Assembly: GCA_020723325.1 (NCBI GenBank)
Contig: DYJD01000008.1
Coordinates: 62,001 to 126,000, forward strand
From: Desulfosudis oleivorans
Lineage (GTDB): Bacteria; Desulfobacterota; Desulfobacteria; Desulfobacterales; SURF-7
Direction: 5' to 3'
Length of the DNA stretch: 64,000 nt
Shown in pieces: positions 35,026-44,113 of the stretch. Below the pieces are notes generated by a model, which did not search any database, was not told the DNA's origin, and worked only from the letters and a program-made list of their open reading frames with translations. Both the position numbers and the translations under genes were made by a program. Within the stretch, counting starts at the first letter, position 1, and the number at the start of each line of letters is the position of its first letter.

Positions 35026-36843
35026 TCAAATTCCCCCAAAAGCATCATCCTGGATTTCCATGGCTGCGGGACTCAATCCTTGAATGGCATCCAATTTCCC
35101 CATGGTGACAGGAAGCAGAGTGTGGATGAAGAATTCCGCGGTTTTAATTTGACCTTGATAAAAAACCAGGTCTTTAGCGGCAGGGCCTGCATTTAGTTTC
35201 TCAGAGGCAGTCACCGCCCTCCACAACAGCATCCAGGCCATGATCGTATCACCCATGGCTTCCAGGAAAGGGAGGGAATGGGCAAAGGCGACTTTAAAGG
35301 CAGGCGAAAGGGCGCTTTTGCCGAGATGCATGGCGATTTCAGCCAAACGGTTTGCGGCTTTTTCAACTTTGACGGCAAGGGCCGCCAGGGAACCTTTCGC
35401 CTTGGCGGCTGCGATGGTTTGCTGGATTTCACTCAGAAATAAAATAAAAACCTGCCCTTTTTTCATGCCGAGTTTACGTGCCAGAAGATCCATGGCTTGA
35501 ACACCGCTGGTGCCTTCGAAAATCGAGGTGATCTTGCAGTCCCGCGCATATTGTTCCACCGGATAATCTTGGGTATAGCCAGCGCCGCCGAAAACCTGAA
35601 TGGCCTGGATGCAGACCTCATGGCCGTGAACCGACAAGTAGTCCTTGATCAGGGGGGTCAATAATTCGAACAAATCATTATGGCGCTCACGTTCTTCGGC
35701 TGATTCGGCCAACAGCGCCTTTGTGCGGCATCTGGCCATGAAATAGAAAAAGCTGCGCATGCCGTCCACATAAGCCTTCATCCATAACAAATTGCGGCGG
35801 ACATCCGGATGCTTGATGATTGCTACTGAGGGGGCTTGGGGATTTTTGAAATCCATGAGATCCCTGCCTTGAATTCTTTCCCGGGCATAGTTGACCGCCA
35901 GCAAATAAGCGCTGGAAGCATAGGCCAGGGCTTGCAGGCCTGTGGCCATACGGGCGCCATTCATCATATTGAACATGATCTTCATGCCTTCGCGCTCCTG
36001 TCCTAGTAGATAGCCAATGCATTTGCCCTTGGCGCCCAGGGTCATGCTGCAGGTAGCGCTGGCATGGATTCCCATTTTTTCTTCAACACCGCTGCAGACG
36101 ATATCGTTGCGCTCACCAAGGGAACCATCGGCATTGACAAAGTATTTGGGAACGATGAAGATGGAAATACCCTTGGTGCCGAGGGGATCCCCTTCAATAC
36201 GGGCCAAAACCGGATGGATGATATTTTCACACAGGTCATGCTCTCCATTGGTGATGAAGATTTTATTGCCCATAAGGTTGTAAGAGCCATCGGGGTTTTT
36301 CACTGCTGTGGTAGTAAGCGCGCCCACATCCGTACCGGCATTGGGCTCGGTAAGGAGCATGGTACCGCCCCATTTGCCGGAAACGAGTTTTTTCACATAA
36401 GTCGTTTTTTGCGCATCTGTGCCGTATAACTGGATCATGTCGGCGGTGCCGTTGCCCATGGCAGCATAGGAGAAAAGCGGCCAGTTGGCGCCCATGAAAT
36501 ACTCGGTTGCCGCGGCGGCAATTAGACCCGGTGCCCCTTGTCCGCCCATTTCCGCCGGCATCTGCAAGTTTCCCCATTCCCCCGCAAGAAGAAGTTGATG
36601 GGCCCGGTGAAAGCAGGCCGGGACCTTGACGATTCCATTTTCAAACAGCACCCCCTCCCGGTCGCCCTCCTGGAAGGTGGGAAGGATTTCCTTAATGGCG
36701 AGCTTGCGGGCTTCAGTGATGATCATTTCACAGGTTTTTTTTGAGAACTCTTTGTAAATATCATATTTCAGGAGTGCTTCCCCTTGCATTTGTTCCCAGA
36801 TGACAAAATCGATATCTTTTCTGTCGGCGATTTCCTGTGCCAT
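35026..36843 (-). CDS. Acyl-CoA dehydrogenase with extended C-terminal domain
   Basis: A 605-residue acyl-CoA dehydrogenase of the long, FadE-like bacterial type. TMLLTEPNAGTDVGAL, GNKIFITNGEHDL, an Arg-rich helix and VFGGAGYTQDYPVEQYARD are present; the catalytic Glu is in ITSIFEGTSGVQAMDL. The last 130 residues are the acyl-CoA dehydrogenase C-terminal-like domain. It starts 26 nt after the 3-hydroxyacyl-CoA dehydrogenase stop, with GGAGG before the ATG, and is the middle gene of the operon. Confidence 0.93.
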   Translation of the reverse strand: MAQEIADRKDIDFVIWEQMQGEALLKYDIYKEFSKKTCEMIITEARKLAIKEILPTFQEGDREGVLFENGIVKVPACFHRAHQLLLAGEWGNLQMPAEMGGQGAPGLIAAAATEYFMGANWPLFSYAAMGNGTADMIQLYGTDAQKTTYVKKLVSGKWGGTMLLTEPNAGTDVGALTTTAVKNPDGSYNLMGNKIFITNGEHDLCENIIHPVLARIEGDPLGTKGISIFIVPKYFVNADGSLGERNDIVCSGVEEKMGIHASATCSMTLGAKGKCIGYLLGQEREGMKIMFNMMNGARMATGLQALAYASSAYLLAVNYARERIQGRDLMDFKNPQAPSVAIIKHPDVRRNLLWMKAYVDGMRSFFYFMARCRTKALLAESAEERERHNDLFELLTPLIKDYLSVHGHEVCIQAIQVFGGAGYTQDYPVEQYARDCKITSIFEGTSGVQAMDLLARKLGMKKGQVFILFLSEIQQTIAAAKAKGSLAALAVKVEKAANRLAEIAMHLGKSALSPAFKVAFAHSLPFLEAMGDTIMAWMLLWRAVTASEKLNAGPAAKDLVFYQGQIKTAEFFIHTLLPVTMGKLDAIQGLSPAAMEIQDDAFGGI

Positions 36844-36869
36844 AGTTGGCTTTCCTCCTTTGGTTGTTT

Positions 36870-38024
36870 CTAATGATATGCGCCTGCCCGGATCAAACGA
36901 CTGGGCTGAAAGATATCCTTATTGAATTTTTTAGATAAGTTTTCCAACCTGGCGCAAAGCGCTTCTGCGGAAAGGTCCTTGATAAGGGCTATCAGCCCCA
37001 TGGGGTTGCCGGTGGCGTTGCGAATGGCAAGGTCCACATCATCAAAGGAGCAGACCCCCATTTCAACGATTTTAGCAGCCTCATTGGCATTTACCGCCAC
37101 TAGGTCCATGGGATCGAATTTAGCACCCGCGGCTTTGGCAAGATTGATTTTCGGCCGGCCTTCAGACCAGTTAAAAAGCCCTTTGCCGGTTTTTTTGCCC
37201 AATTCCCCGGCCTTGAATTTGGCGGTCAAGGTCTGGCCCAGGGCAAAATCCGGATGAATTTTTTCAGCATAATAGAGGCTGGCGTGATAATTGATGTCAA
37301 TGCCGGTATAATCAATGGTTTCATAGGGCCCCATGGGCATGCCTAGCTTACGCATGACCGCATCCACAGCCTCGGGTTCGGCGATTTTTTCATCCAGGAT
37401 ACAATTCAGCAAAACACCGCTGGGAGCCTGGACACGGTTGACAATGAAGCCCGGGACATCTTTTTGAACGCGCACCGGCACCTTATTGTTCTTCAATACA
37501 AAATCGCAGCCCATCTGTATGGTGGTTGCAGAGGTGTGCTTACCGCGGATTACTTCCACCAGCTTCATTAAAACCGCCGGATTGAAATAATGCAGACCCA
37601 TGAATTGTTGTGGCCTTTTGGTTACCGCGGCGATTTCCGTGATGCTCATGGTGGAAGTGTTGGAAGCGAAAACAGCATGTGCGGGTGCGGACTGATCCAC
37701 AATTTGAAATGTTTCCTTTTTCAGATGCATGATCTCCGGGATGGCCTCGATTACAAGATCAGCGGTTTGTACGGCCTGTCTGAGATCTGTGCACGGGATC
37801 AATAATGAGGATTTGATGAGTGCATGCTGTTCAGCGCTGACTTTGCCTTTTTCCACCAGCTTGGCAAGGCTGTCATGAATTCGGGCAACACCTTTCTCCA
37901 CGAATTCTGTTTTAATGTCCCGCAAAAAGACCTTGTAACCAGCGATCAAGGCCACTTCAGCAATACCGTGACCCATATCACCGGCGCCCAGAACGGCGAC
38001 GGTTTTAATCGGATTGTCAGCCAT
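36870..38024 (-). CDS. 3-hydroxyacyl-CoA dehydrogenase
   Basis: A 384-residue NAD-dependent dehydrogenase for the third step of beta-oxidation. The Rossmann motif GAGDMGHGIAEVA opens the protein, followed by VIEAIPEIMHLK, SNTSTMSITEIA, the catalytic His in MGLHYFNPAVLMKLVEVIRG, and PGFIVNRVQAP. The C-terminal 3HCDH domain is duplicated in part (a second helical copy after residue 290), as in single-chain bacterial enzymes. First gene of the operon; a MerR gene diverges from it. Confidence 0.93.
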   Translation of the reverse strand: MADNPIKTVAVLGAGDMGHGIAEVALIAGYKVFLRDIKTEFVEKGVARIHDSLAKLVEKGKVSAEQHALIKSSLLIPCTDLRQAVQTADLVIEAIPEIMHLKKETFQIVDQSAPAHAVFASNTSTMSITEIAAVTKRPQQFMGLHYFNPAVLMKLVEVIRGKHTSATTIQMGCDFVLKNNKVPVRVQKDVPGFIVNRVQAPSGVLLNCILDEKIAEPEAVDAVMRKLGMPMGPYETIDYTGIDINYHASLYYAEKIHPDFALGQTLTAKFKAGELGKKTGKGLFNWSEGRPKINLAKAAGAKFDPMDLVAVNANEAAKIVEMGVCSFDDVDLAIRNATGNPMGLIALIKDLSAEALCARLENLSKKFNKDIFQPSRLIRAGAYH

Positions 38025-38083
38025 GGCTTTCTCCTTAATATTTAAACTCCGGGGTGAAAAATTATTTTCTTTTCGACAAAAAA

Positions 38084-38101
38084 CGTGTAGTGTTGTACAC
38101 G
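38084..38101. promoter_or_regulatory. Inverted repeat, candidate MerR-family operator
   Basis: CGTGTA (38084-38089) and TACACG (38096-38101) form a perfect 6-bp dyad with a 6-nt spacer, between the divergent 3-hydroxyacyl-CoA dehydrogenase and MerR genes. If the minus-strand promoter starting at 38142 is right, the dyad lies just downstream of the transcription start of the beta-oxidation operon, fitting repression. This is inferred from position. Confidence 0.45.
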
Positions 38102-38113
38102 CTATATAAATTT

Positions 38114-38142
38114 ATATTTAAATATTCATATGATTTTGTCAA
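38114..38142 (-). promoter_or_regulatory. Candidate promoter of the beta-oxidation operon
   Basis: TTGACA (38142-38137) on the minus strand with an AT-rich -10 region about 17 nt later (AAATAT, 38119-38114). Its first 13 bases equal those of the promoter proposed for the acyl-CoA synthetase gene. The -10 box is poor. Confidence 0.35.
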
Positions 38143-38150
38143 GGTGAAAA

Positions 38151-38870
38151 ATGAAGATCGCTGAACTAATCAAAAAAACAGGTGTTTCAAAGGAGACCAT
38201 CCATTATTACATCCGGGAAGGGGTGCTGCGGAAGCCGAAAAAGACCGGAAAAAATTCGGCTGATTATGAAGAAGTGTTTGTGGAACAGATCCGGATCATC
38301 AAGGCCTTGCGGGAGAATTATTTTTTACCCATTCCGGTGATTAAGAAATTGATAAAAAAACATCAAAAACAGTCGCCTTCAGAACAATCCTCGTTTCAGT
38401 TTCTCAGCGAATATTTCAGACCCCTGGACCGTCTTTCCGCAATGGAGGTGGCCGGGGAACAGGCATTCATGGCAGCCACAGGGATCAGCGCAGAATGGCT
38501 GGAAAAGATGGAGGAATGGCGCATCATCACCGCCGAGGTGCGTGATGGTAAGCGGATCTATTCCCCGGATGATGTTATTATCGGAAAATTATTAGTGGAT
38601 ATGGACTGTATCGGCATCGGGCCCCGGGATGGTTTCAATCCAGAGGAATTGCGCTTTTTTACAGAGTGGTTTCGCGAGTTTGTTGCCAAAAATGTGGAAA
38701 GGTTCATCCATATCGGCTTAAAGCAGATGGAACAAGGGGAAATTAGAAAAAAGGGAAGCCAAGCCACCGAGGTCATGAGCCTCTTTTTCTATCACATTTA
38801 TCGAAAACTAGTAAAAGAGGAATATCGGGCTTATCTCCGCTCTGTGGATAAGGATGCATCAAACCGATAG
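38151..38870 (+). CDS. MerR family transcriptional regulator
   Basis: A 239-residue regulator. The first 70 residues are a MerR winged helix-turn-helix (MKIAELIKKTGVSKETIHYYIREGVLRKP, YEEVFVEQIRIIKALRENYFLPIPVIKKLI). After a short linker comes a second region (about 100-150) that also looks like a winged-helix fold (ATGISAEWLEKMEEWRIITAE), and then a helical C-terminal effector part. It diverges from the beta-oxidation operon, with a dyad between them, so it likely controls that operon in response to an acyl-CoA or fatty acid (inference). It converges on recJ. Confidence 0.86.
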   Translation: MKIAELIKKTGVSKETIHYYIREGVLRKPKKTGKNSADYEEVFVEQIRIIKALRENYFLPIPVIKKLIKKHQKQSPSEQSSFQFLSEYFRPLDRLSAMEVAGEQAFMAATGISAEWLEKMEEWRIITAEVRDGKRIYSPDDVIIGKLLVDMDCIGIGPRDGFNPEELRFFTEWFREFVAKNVERFIHIGLKQMEQGEIRKKGSQATEVMSLFFYHIYRKLVKEEYRAYLRSVDKDASNR

Positions 38871-38892
38871 ATCCGCGGAACCTAAAAGCCCT

Positions 38893-40647
38893 TTATGTGT
38901 CGCTGGGTTGCTTCAGCATTCCCATCGGCCGTATGTCTTCAATGATCATCTGGGGGCTTTTGCGTCCATTCCAATGATTCCAGCGCAGCCGAAAAACCAA
39001 TTCATGCAATTGGTCGGATGAAAGATCAGTGGTACCGGCATTGAACAGGATCGCGTTGTAGCTGTTTTCCATGGGGCGATTATTTTGGGAGATGCGCAAG
39101 CGGCGGTGACTGCCGCCGCCCACTTCCACAGCATCATGGATGGCCACGTTTCGAGCCATGAAGCACGGTTCCGTATTATCCACACCGAAAGGCTGAAGAA
39201 CATTCAGTTCATCAAGCAACTGGGAGGAAATGTATTGAAAGGCAAGTTCGCAGTCAACCAGCAGGGTGGGTAATAGCGCCTGGGGATGAAGCGTTTCGGC
39301 CACGGTGCTTTCAAATTGGGTTTGAAAATCCTCGATGTTTTCAGGCCGAATGCTGAGCCCGGCAGCCATCTGGTGTCCGCCAAAGCCCTCCAGCAGTCCT
39401 GAACAGGCTGCCAAACCTTGGTACAAATCAAAGCCGGGTATGCTGCGGGCCGAGCCTTTGCAAAAGCCTTCCTGGATGGAAATCAGAATTGTGGGGCGAC
39501 CATATTGTTCAACCAGTTTGGCGGCCACGATACCAAGAACCCCTAAATGCCAGCCGTGGTGCGCCAGTACAATGGCCTTTTTTTCCAGCAGGTGGGGATT
39601 ATCCCATAGAAGGTTGCGAATGGATGCCATGATTTTTTTTTCAGCGACCTGTCTGGCATCGTTCAATTCGCATAGCCGTAGGGTAATTTGCTCAGCTTCA
39701 TGGGCTTGCCGGGTAAGGAACAATTTTACCGCCAAGTCGGCATGGTCCATGCGACCGGCGGCATTCAGGCGGGGTGCCAATCGAAAAGCCACATCATCGG
39801 AGCCAAGGTTGTTTCTTCCGATCCGGCTTGCGTTGATAAGCGCTTTCAGCCCCGGTCGATTGCCGGCACCAATGAGTTCCAGGCCGATTTTGCTTAAAAT
39901 CCTGTTTTCATGGATCAGGGGCACCATATCGGCAATGGTGCCGAGGCTGATCAAATCACACATGGCCTTTAAATTCGGTTCTGAACGGGATTGCCAATGC
40001 CGGCGGTCTCGCAAATGTTTTCGTAGGGCCATGATCAGATAAAAAGTCACTCCCACGCCGGAAAGGTGGGCAAGACCGGCGGAGCAGTCTAAGCGTTTGG
40101 GATTGACCACCGCCGCCGCATCCGGAATATCGGCCGGAATCTGGTGGTGATCGGTGATGATGACCTGAATTCCGGCGGCATTGGCGACAGCCACTGCTGC
40201 ATGGTCGGTGGACCCGCAATCCACGGTGATGATCAGCTTGATCCCCCGGGGGGCAGCCAGCTCCATGATATGCCGCGCCCTCAGTCCATAACCGTCATGG
40301 AGCCGGTGGGGGATGAAATAATCCACCAGGGCACCGGCATGTTGGAGAAATTCAAGCAGAATCACCGTGGCTGTGACCCCATCCACATCATAATCGCCGA
40401 AAATTAAAATTTTTTGTTTTGATTCAATGGCTGCGCTGATTCGCTCCACGGCTTTCTGAATATCCTGCAAGGCAAAGGGCGGGCGCAGGGCCTGCAGGGA
40501 GGGTGACCAGAAATCGCGGATGCCCGCCGGATTCAGCCGGTCCCGATTGGCCAGCACGGCAGCGGTGATTGGATGGCAACCCAGGGTCTTACGAATGGTG
40601 TTTTGGATTTCAGGGTCCGGGCGCAAAATTTCCCATCTTTTTTTCAT
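38893..40647 (-). CDS. recJ: Single-stranded-DNA-specific exonuclease RecJ
   Basis: A 5'-3' ssDNA exonuclease for recombination and repair. At 584 residues it has the DHH motifs in order: FGDYDVDGVTATVILLEFL, TVDCGSTDHA, ITDHHQIP, GVGVTFYLIMALRK, and the DHHA1 part with GWHLGVLGIVAAKLVE, GSARSIPGFDLY and GGHQMAAGLSI. The C-terminal OB-like domain contains FGVDNTEPCF. The size is normal. The gene stands alone on the minus strand. Confidence 0.94.
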   Translation of the reverse strand: MKKRWEILRPDPEIQNTIRKTLGCHPITAAVLANRDRLNPAGIRDFWSPSLQALRPPFALQDIQKAVERISAAIESKQKILIFGDYDVDGVTATVILLEFLQHAGALVDYFIPHRLHDGYGLRARHIMELAAPRGIKLIITVDCGSTDHAAVAVANAAGIQVIITDHHQIPADIPDAAAVVNPKRLDCSAGLAHLSGVGVTFYLIMALRKHLRDRRHWQSRSEPNLKAMCDLISLGTIADMVPLIHENRILSKIGLELIGAGNRPGLKALINASRIGRNNLGSDDVAFRLAPRLNAAGRMDHADLAVKLFLTRQAHEAEQITLRLCELNDARQVAEKKIMASIRNLLWDNPHLLEKKAIVLAHHGWHLGVLGIVAAKLVEQYGRPTILISIQEGFCKGSARSIPGFDLYQGLAACSGLLEGFGGHQMAAGLSIRPENIEDFQTQFESTVAETLHPQALLPTLLVDCELAFQYISSQLLDELNVLQPFGVDNTEPCFMARNVAIHDAVEVGGGSHRRLRISQNNRPMENSYNAILFNAGTTDLSSDQLHELVFRLRWNHWNGRKSPQMIIEDIRPMGMLKQPSDT

Positions 40648-40762
40648 GGGAGGGAGATAGCCTATTCATTGGATTTGGACAAGTTTATTTTGCTGACCGG
40701 TTAGGTGAACTGAAGCGCTTTTTTATTGATCCCAAAAGAAAAGGGATGGTATCTTTTTTCTT

Positions 40763-41035
40763 GTGAAAACCGTTATCAAATATTTGCGCATCAACCGCAA
40801 GGACATTTCGTTCCTGAAATATGTCTTTGAAGCCTGGGAAGGGCTGGCCGTGATTTCCACTGTGAATGCAAAGGCAGGCATCGTTGCGGTGATCATGGCA
40901 CCGGATTGCATTCATGAAACCGAAATGGTGCTTACGGAACTTGCCGGCAAAATCATGCTTGCGGAACTCACATTGCCGGAATTCAGGGATGTCGCTTCCA
41001 GGCTTGATTTATTTGATCCAGACCGCTATGAGTAA
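40763..41035 (+). CDS. DUF4911 domain protein
   Basis: A 90-residue protein with a GTG start. It matches the small DUF4911 family found in deltaproteobacteria, which is commonly next to miaB: a beta-strand start (KTVIKYLRINRKDISFLKYVFEAWEG), then AVISTVNAKAGIVAVI and a helical end. Its function is unknown. The stop codon lies within the first codons of miaB (8-nt overlap), so the two are translationally coupled and a role in tRNA modification is possible. Confidence 0.7.
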   Translation: MKTVIKYLRINRKDISFLKYVFEAWEGLAVISTVNAKAGIVAVIMAPDCIHETEMVLTELAGKIMLAELTLPEFRDVASRLDLFDPDRYE

Positions 41036-42458
41036 TATTCAAATGGAATCAAAACATCTTTACCTATATACCATCGGCTGCCAGATGAATGTGAATGATT
41101 CAGAACTGATGGCCGCAAAGCTTAGAGATTGTGATTATATTCAAACAGATGATATCCGGCAGGCGGATCTTATTCTGGTCAATACGTGTTCGGTGCGGGC
41201 AAAGGCCGAGCAGAAAGTGTTCAGCTTTTTGGGGCGATTGGCCGGCCTGAAACGTAAAAATCCGGAACTGATCATCGGCGTGGGCGGCTGTGTGGCCCAG
41301 CAAGAGGGGGAGCATATCTTGAAACGCGCGCCGATGGTGGATTTGGTTTTCGGTACCCGCGCCATCGGCCGTCTGCCGCGCCTGGTAGAGGAAGTCCAAC
41401 GTACCGGGTGCCGGCTGGTGGATATTGATATGGCCGGAAACGGCCGGATGGATCTCGATTTTTCCAAGGACGTCGCCAAAGAGGCTGTATCCGGCTTTGT
41501 TACCATCATGCGGGGCTGCGATAATTTTTGTACATATTGTGTTGTTCCTTATGTGCGGGGCAGGGAAACCAGCCGCACTCCGGAAGAGATCCTTGCGGAA
41601 ATCCGCTCACGGGCTGCGGCCGGCATGCGTGAGGCCACCCTTTTGGGCCAAAACGTGAACAGTTATGGGAAAAAAGAAGGCCTTTGCACATTCAGCGAAT
41701 TATTGGCCCGCGCTGATCAGGTTGAGGATCTATGGCGCCTGCGTTTTACCACTTCCCATCCCAAGGATCTTTCCGAAGCTTTGATTGGGGCGTTCGGCGA
41801 ATTGCAGAAATTATGTCATCATATTCATTTGCCGGTTCAATCCGGTTCCAACCGGATTTTACAAAAAATGAACCGCGATTATACCCGGGAGGAGTATCGT
41901 GAGAAAGTCCGAAAATTGCGAAATATTTGCCCGGATATTGCCATCACTTCCGATATGATCGTGGGATTCCCAGGTGAGAGCCGGGAGGATTTTGAGGATA
42001 CCTTGGACTTGGTCCGGGAGATTGAATTTGACGGTCTGTTTGCCTTTGCCTATTCAGACCGCCCCAATGCCCCGGCCGCCCGATTCAAGGATAAGATACC
42101 TGAAGAAGAGCGCCATCAGCGCCTGTTGGAGCTGCTTGCGCTCCAGGAAAAATATACCAGCGCAAAAAATCAGAAATACATCGGCAAAATAGTACCGGTG
42201 CTAGTGGAAGGTTTTGGTAAAAAACAGGAAAAGGGCGCAAAGACAGAAGAATTGCCGTTGCCCCAATGGACTGGACGGACTTCGACCAATAAAATTGTAC
42301 ATTTTTCGGCAGAGGATGGCTGGCGTGAAAAAGATCTGACCGGCGTCCTTGTAGACGTGCGGATCGAGACAGGGTATTCGCATTCGTTGCGGGGAAGGCC
42401 CATACGGATAACCACTTCAGACTTCATCAAGGAAGGAGATGAAACCCATGTTACATGA
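41028..42458 (+). CDS. miaB: tRNA-2-methylthio-N6-dimethylallyladenosine synthase MiaB
   Basis: Radical SAM methylthiotransferase that makes ms2i6A37 from the MiaA product. At 476 residues it has the MTTase domain (YTIGCQMNVNDSE, NTCSVRAKAEQKVFS, GVGGCVAQQEG), the radical SAM core (GCDNFCTYCVVPYVRGRE, LLGQNVNSYG, HHIHLPVQSGSNRIL, DMIVGFPGE) and a C-terminal TRAM domain. ATG 41028 overlaps the DUF4911 stop; ATG 41043 is an alternative. The sequence GCQMNVNDSE separates MiaB from MtaB (13889). Confidence 0.95.
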   Translation: MSNIQMESKHLYLYTIGCQMNVNDSELMAAKLRDCDYIQTDDIRQADLILVNTCSVRAKAEQKVFSFLGRLAGLKRKNPELIIGVGGCVAQQEGEHILKRAPMVDLVFGTRAIGRLPRLVEEVQRTGCRLVDIDMAGNGRMDLDFSKDVAKEAVSGFVTIMRGCDNFCTYCVVPYVRGRETSRTPEEILAEIRSRAAAGMREATLLGQNVNSYGKKEGLCTFSELLARADQVEDLWRLRFTTSHPKDLSEALIGAFGELQKLCHHIHLPVQSGSNRILQKMNRDYTREEYREKVRKLRNICPDIAITSDMIVGFPGESREDFEDTLDLVREIEFDGLFAFAYSDRPNAPAARFKDKIPEEERHQRLLELLALQEKYTSAKNQKYIGKIVPVLVEGFGKKQEKGAKTEELPLPQWTGRTSTNKIVHFSAEDGWREKDLTGVLVDVRIETGYSHSLRGRPIRITTSDFIKEGDETHVT

Positions 42459-42945
42459 AGTGAATGTTGCGGGATTGACTCTGGATCAGGCCTCCAATAC
42501 ACCGATCCTGATATTGAAGGCCGTTGACAATGATGATTCGATTCCCATCTGGATCGGCCTTTTAGAAGCCACTTCGATTGCCTCGGTGCTTCAGGAAATC
42601 AATTTCGACCGTCCCATGACCCATGATCTGTTCAAGAATTTCATCGGTGAAATGGAGGTGAGTCTGGAGAAAGTGGCGGTTTGCGATTTACTGGATAACA
42701 CTTTTTTTGCGCGGATTTATTTTAAGGCCCAGGAGCGTTCCTTTTCCATGGATGCAAGGCCCAGTGACGCAATTGCCATGGCCTTGCGTTTCAAGGCGCC
42801 GATCTTTGTGGATGACAAGGTATTGCAAAAATTCAAGTCCGGCGATGTGAGCGGTGAGTTGCTGGATACCACGGATGAGGGCAAACGCTGGGCCGAATAT
42901 CTTGAAAAACTGAATCCGGATGATTTCGGAAAATACAAGGTCTGA
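42448..42945 (+). CDS. Bifunctional nuclease family protein (DUF151)
   Basis: About 165 residues of the BFN/DUF151 family: LHEVNVAGLTLDQASNTPILILKA, the IPIWIGLLEATSIA stretch, PMTHDLFKNFI, and ARPSDAIAMALRFKAPIFV, which carries the family signature SDAIAxALR. Plant members have RNase/DNase activity; the bacterial role is unknown. ATG 42448 lies 9 nt after GGAAGGAG; ATG 42439 is too close to it. It overlaps the end of miaB, so it belongs to the same operon. Confidence 0.87.
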   Translation: MLHEVNVAGLTLDQASNTPILILKAVDNDDSIPIWIGLLEATSIASVLQEINFDRPMTHDLFKNFIGEMEVSLEKVAVCDLLDNTFFARIYFKAQERSFSMDARPSDAIAMALRFKAPIFVDDKVLQKFKSGDVSGELLDTTDEGKRWAEYLEKLNPDDFGKYKV

Positions 42946-42946
42946 C

Positions 42947-43588
42947 ATGATTGATTTGCATATGCATACCCTTTTCAGCGACGGCGAACTGATTCCCTCC
43001 GAGCTTGTCCGGCGGGCGGAAAGTAAAGGCCTCACCGGTATCGGTCTCACCGATCATGGTGATACCTCCAACATGGCCTTCATTATTCCCAGGATCGTGG
43101 CCGTGGCAGAAGAACTGAATAGGGTGCTCGATATTCAAGTAATACCTGGAATTGAAATCACCCATGTACCGCCGGCTTTGATTGCCGATGCAGTGCGAAA
43201 GGCCCGGGCTTTGGGCGCCAAGTTGATCATCGTGCATGGTGAAACCATAGTGGAGCCGGTGGCGCCGGGAACCAATCGCGCGGCCCTGGAAGCGGACATT
43301 GACATTCTTGCCCACCCGGGCCTGATCAGTGTAGAAGAGGTCGGTCTTGCCATGGAAAAAGGAATCTGTTTGGAAATATCGGCCAGAAAAGGGCATTCCC
43401 TCACCAACGGGCATGTGGCGCGTCTGGCCGAGAAAATCGGTGCCAAAATGGTGATCGACACAGATGCCCATTCCCCAAATGATTTGATTACCGCCGATCA
43501 AGCCCGGCAGGTGGTGCTGGGAGCCGGGCTGCCCCAGTCCTTTTTTGACATTATGCAGACAAATGCCGCCGGGCTTTTGCACAAATAG
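42947..43588 (+). CDS. PHP-domain phosphoesterase-like protein
   Basis: A 213-residue single PHP domain. Metal ligands are in MIDLHMHTLFSDGE (HxH), GLTDHGDTS, GIEITHVPP, LIIVHGE, DILAHPGLI and IDTDAHSPND. Family members hydrolyse phosphate esters or act in nucleotide metabolism (histidinol phosphatase type). ATG 42947 begins one base after the previous stop (42945), and an in-frame upstream frame lacks similarity. It closes the miaB operon (40763-43588). Confidence 0.85.
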   Translation: MIDLHMHTLFSDGELIPSELVRRAESKGLTGIGLTDHGDTSNMAFIIPRIVAVAEELNRVLDIQVIPGIEITHVPPALIADAVRKARALGAKLIIVHGETIVEPVAPGTNRAALEADIDILAHPGLISVEEVGLAMEKGICLEISARKGHSLTNGHVARLAEKIGAKMVIDTDAHSPNDLITADQARQVVLGAGLPQSFFDIMQTNAAGLLHK

Positions 43589-43709
43589 TTGTGGCTTTGA
43601 GTGGCAATCCCTACAATATATTGTTGACATGTGCATTAGGGTATGCCATAGGAAAAACGAATAAAAATGTTTCATGATAATGCCGGTCAGGTGAGGAAAT
43701 TGACTGCAA

Positions 43710-44069
43710 ATGGGTAAGATTCTGGTTATCGAAGACGAAGCCATGGTGCAGCGCATGATCAAAGAGGTATTGACGCGCTTTGGTTTTAATGTGGACGTGG
43801 CAAACAACGGCAGTGAAGGCATTTGTAAATTTGATAGTGGCTCCTATGATTTGGTGATTACCGATATCCTGATGCCCGGCATTGATGGAAATCGGATAGC
43901 CTCTCATATCCGCAATTCAACCAAAAGGACCACACCCATCATCGGCATGTCTGGAACACCCTGGCTGCTGGAGAGAGGGCATTTTGACAAAGTCATTTCC
44001 AAACCGTTTCATATTAAAACATTGATGAAGAACATCACAGAGTTGACGACAGAATATTCAGCGGTTTGA
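43710..44069 (+). CDS. Stand-alone response regulator receiver protein
   Basis: A 119-residue receiver domain without an output domain, like CheY/Spo0F. The acidic pair is in VIEDEA, the phosphorylated Asp is Asp52 in VITDILMPGIDG, the Thr/Ser switch lies in IIGMSGTP, and Lys98 is in VISKPFH. It passes on a phosphate or binds a partner; the kinase is unknown. A possible -35 (TTGACA, 43624-43629) lies upstream but no clear -10 box was found. Confidence 0.88.
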   Translation: MGKILVIEDEAMVQRMIKEVLTRFGFNVDVANNGSEGICKFDSGSYDLVITDILMPGIDGNRIASHIRNSTKRTTPIIGMSGTPWLLERGHFDKVISKPFHIKTLMKNITELTTEYSAV

Positions 44070-44113
44070 GCCATGGCAGGTCAATCCGGCCGAAAAATAC
44101 TGCAGGGGAAGGT

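Noticed and set aside
39335-40042. Plus-strand 235-codon open frame
   Set aside because: Antisense to recJ, whose DHH motifs are unambiguous.
42833-43822. Minus-strand 329-codon open frame
   Set aside because: Antisense to the PHP and bifunctional nuclease genes, which have clear motifs; a high His/Gly content is typical of shadows.
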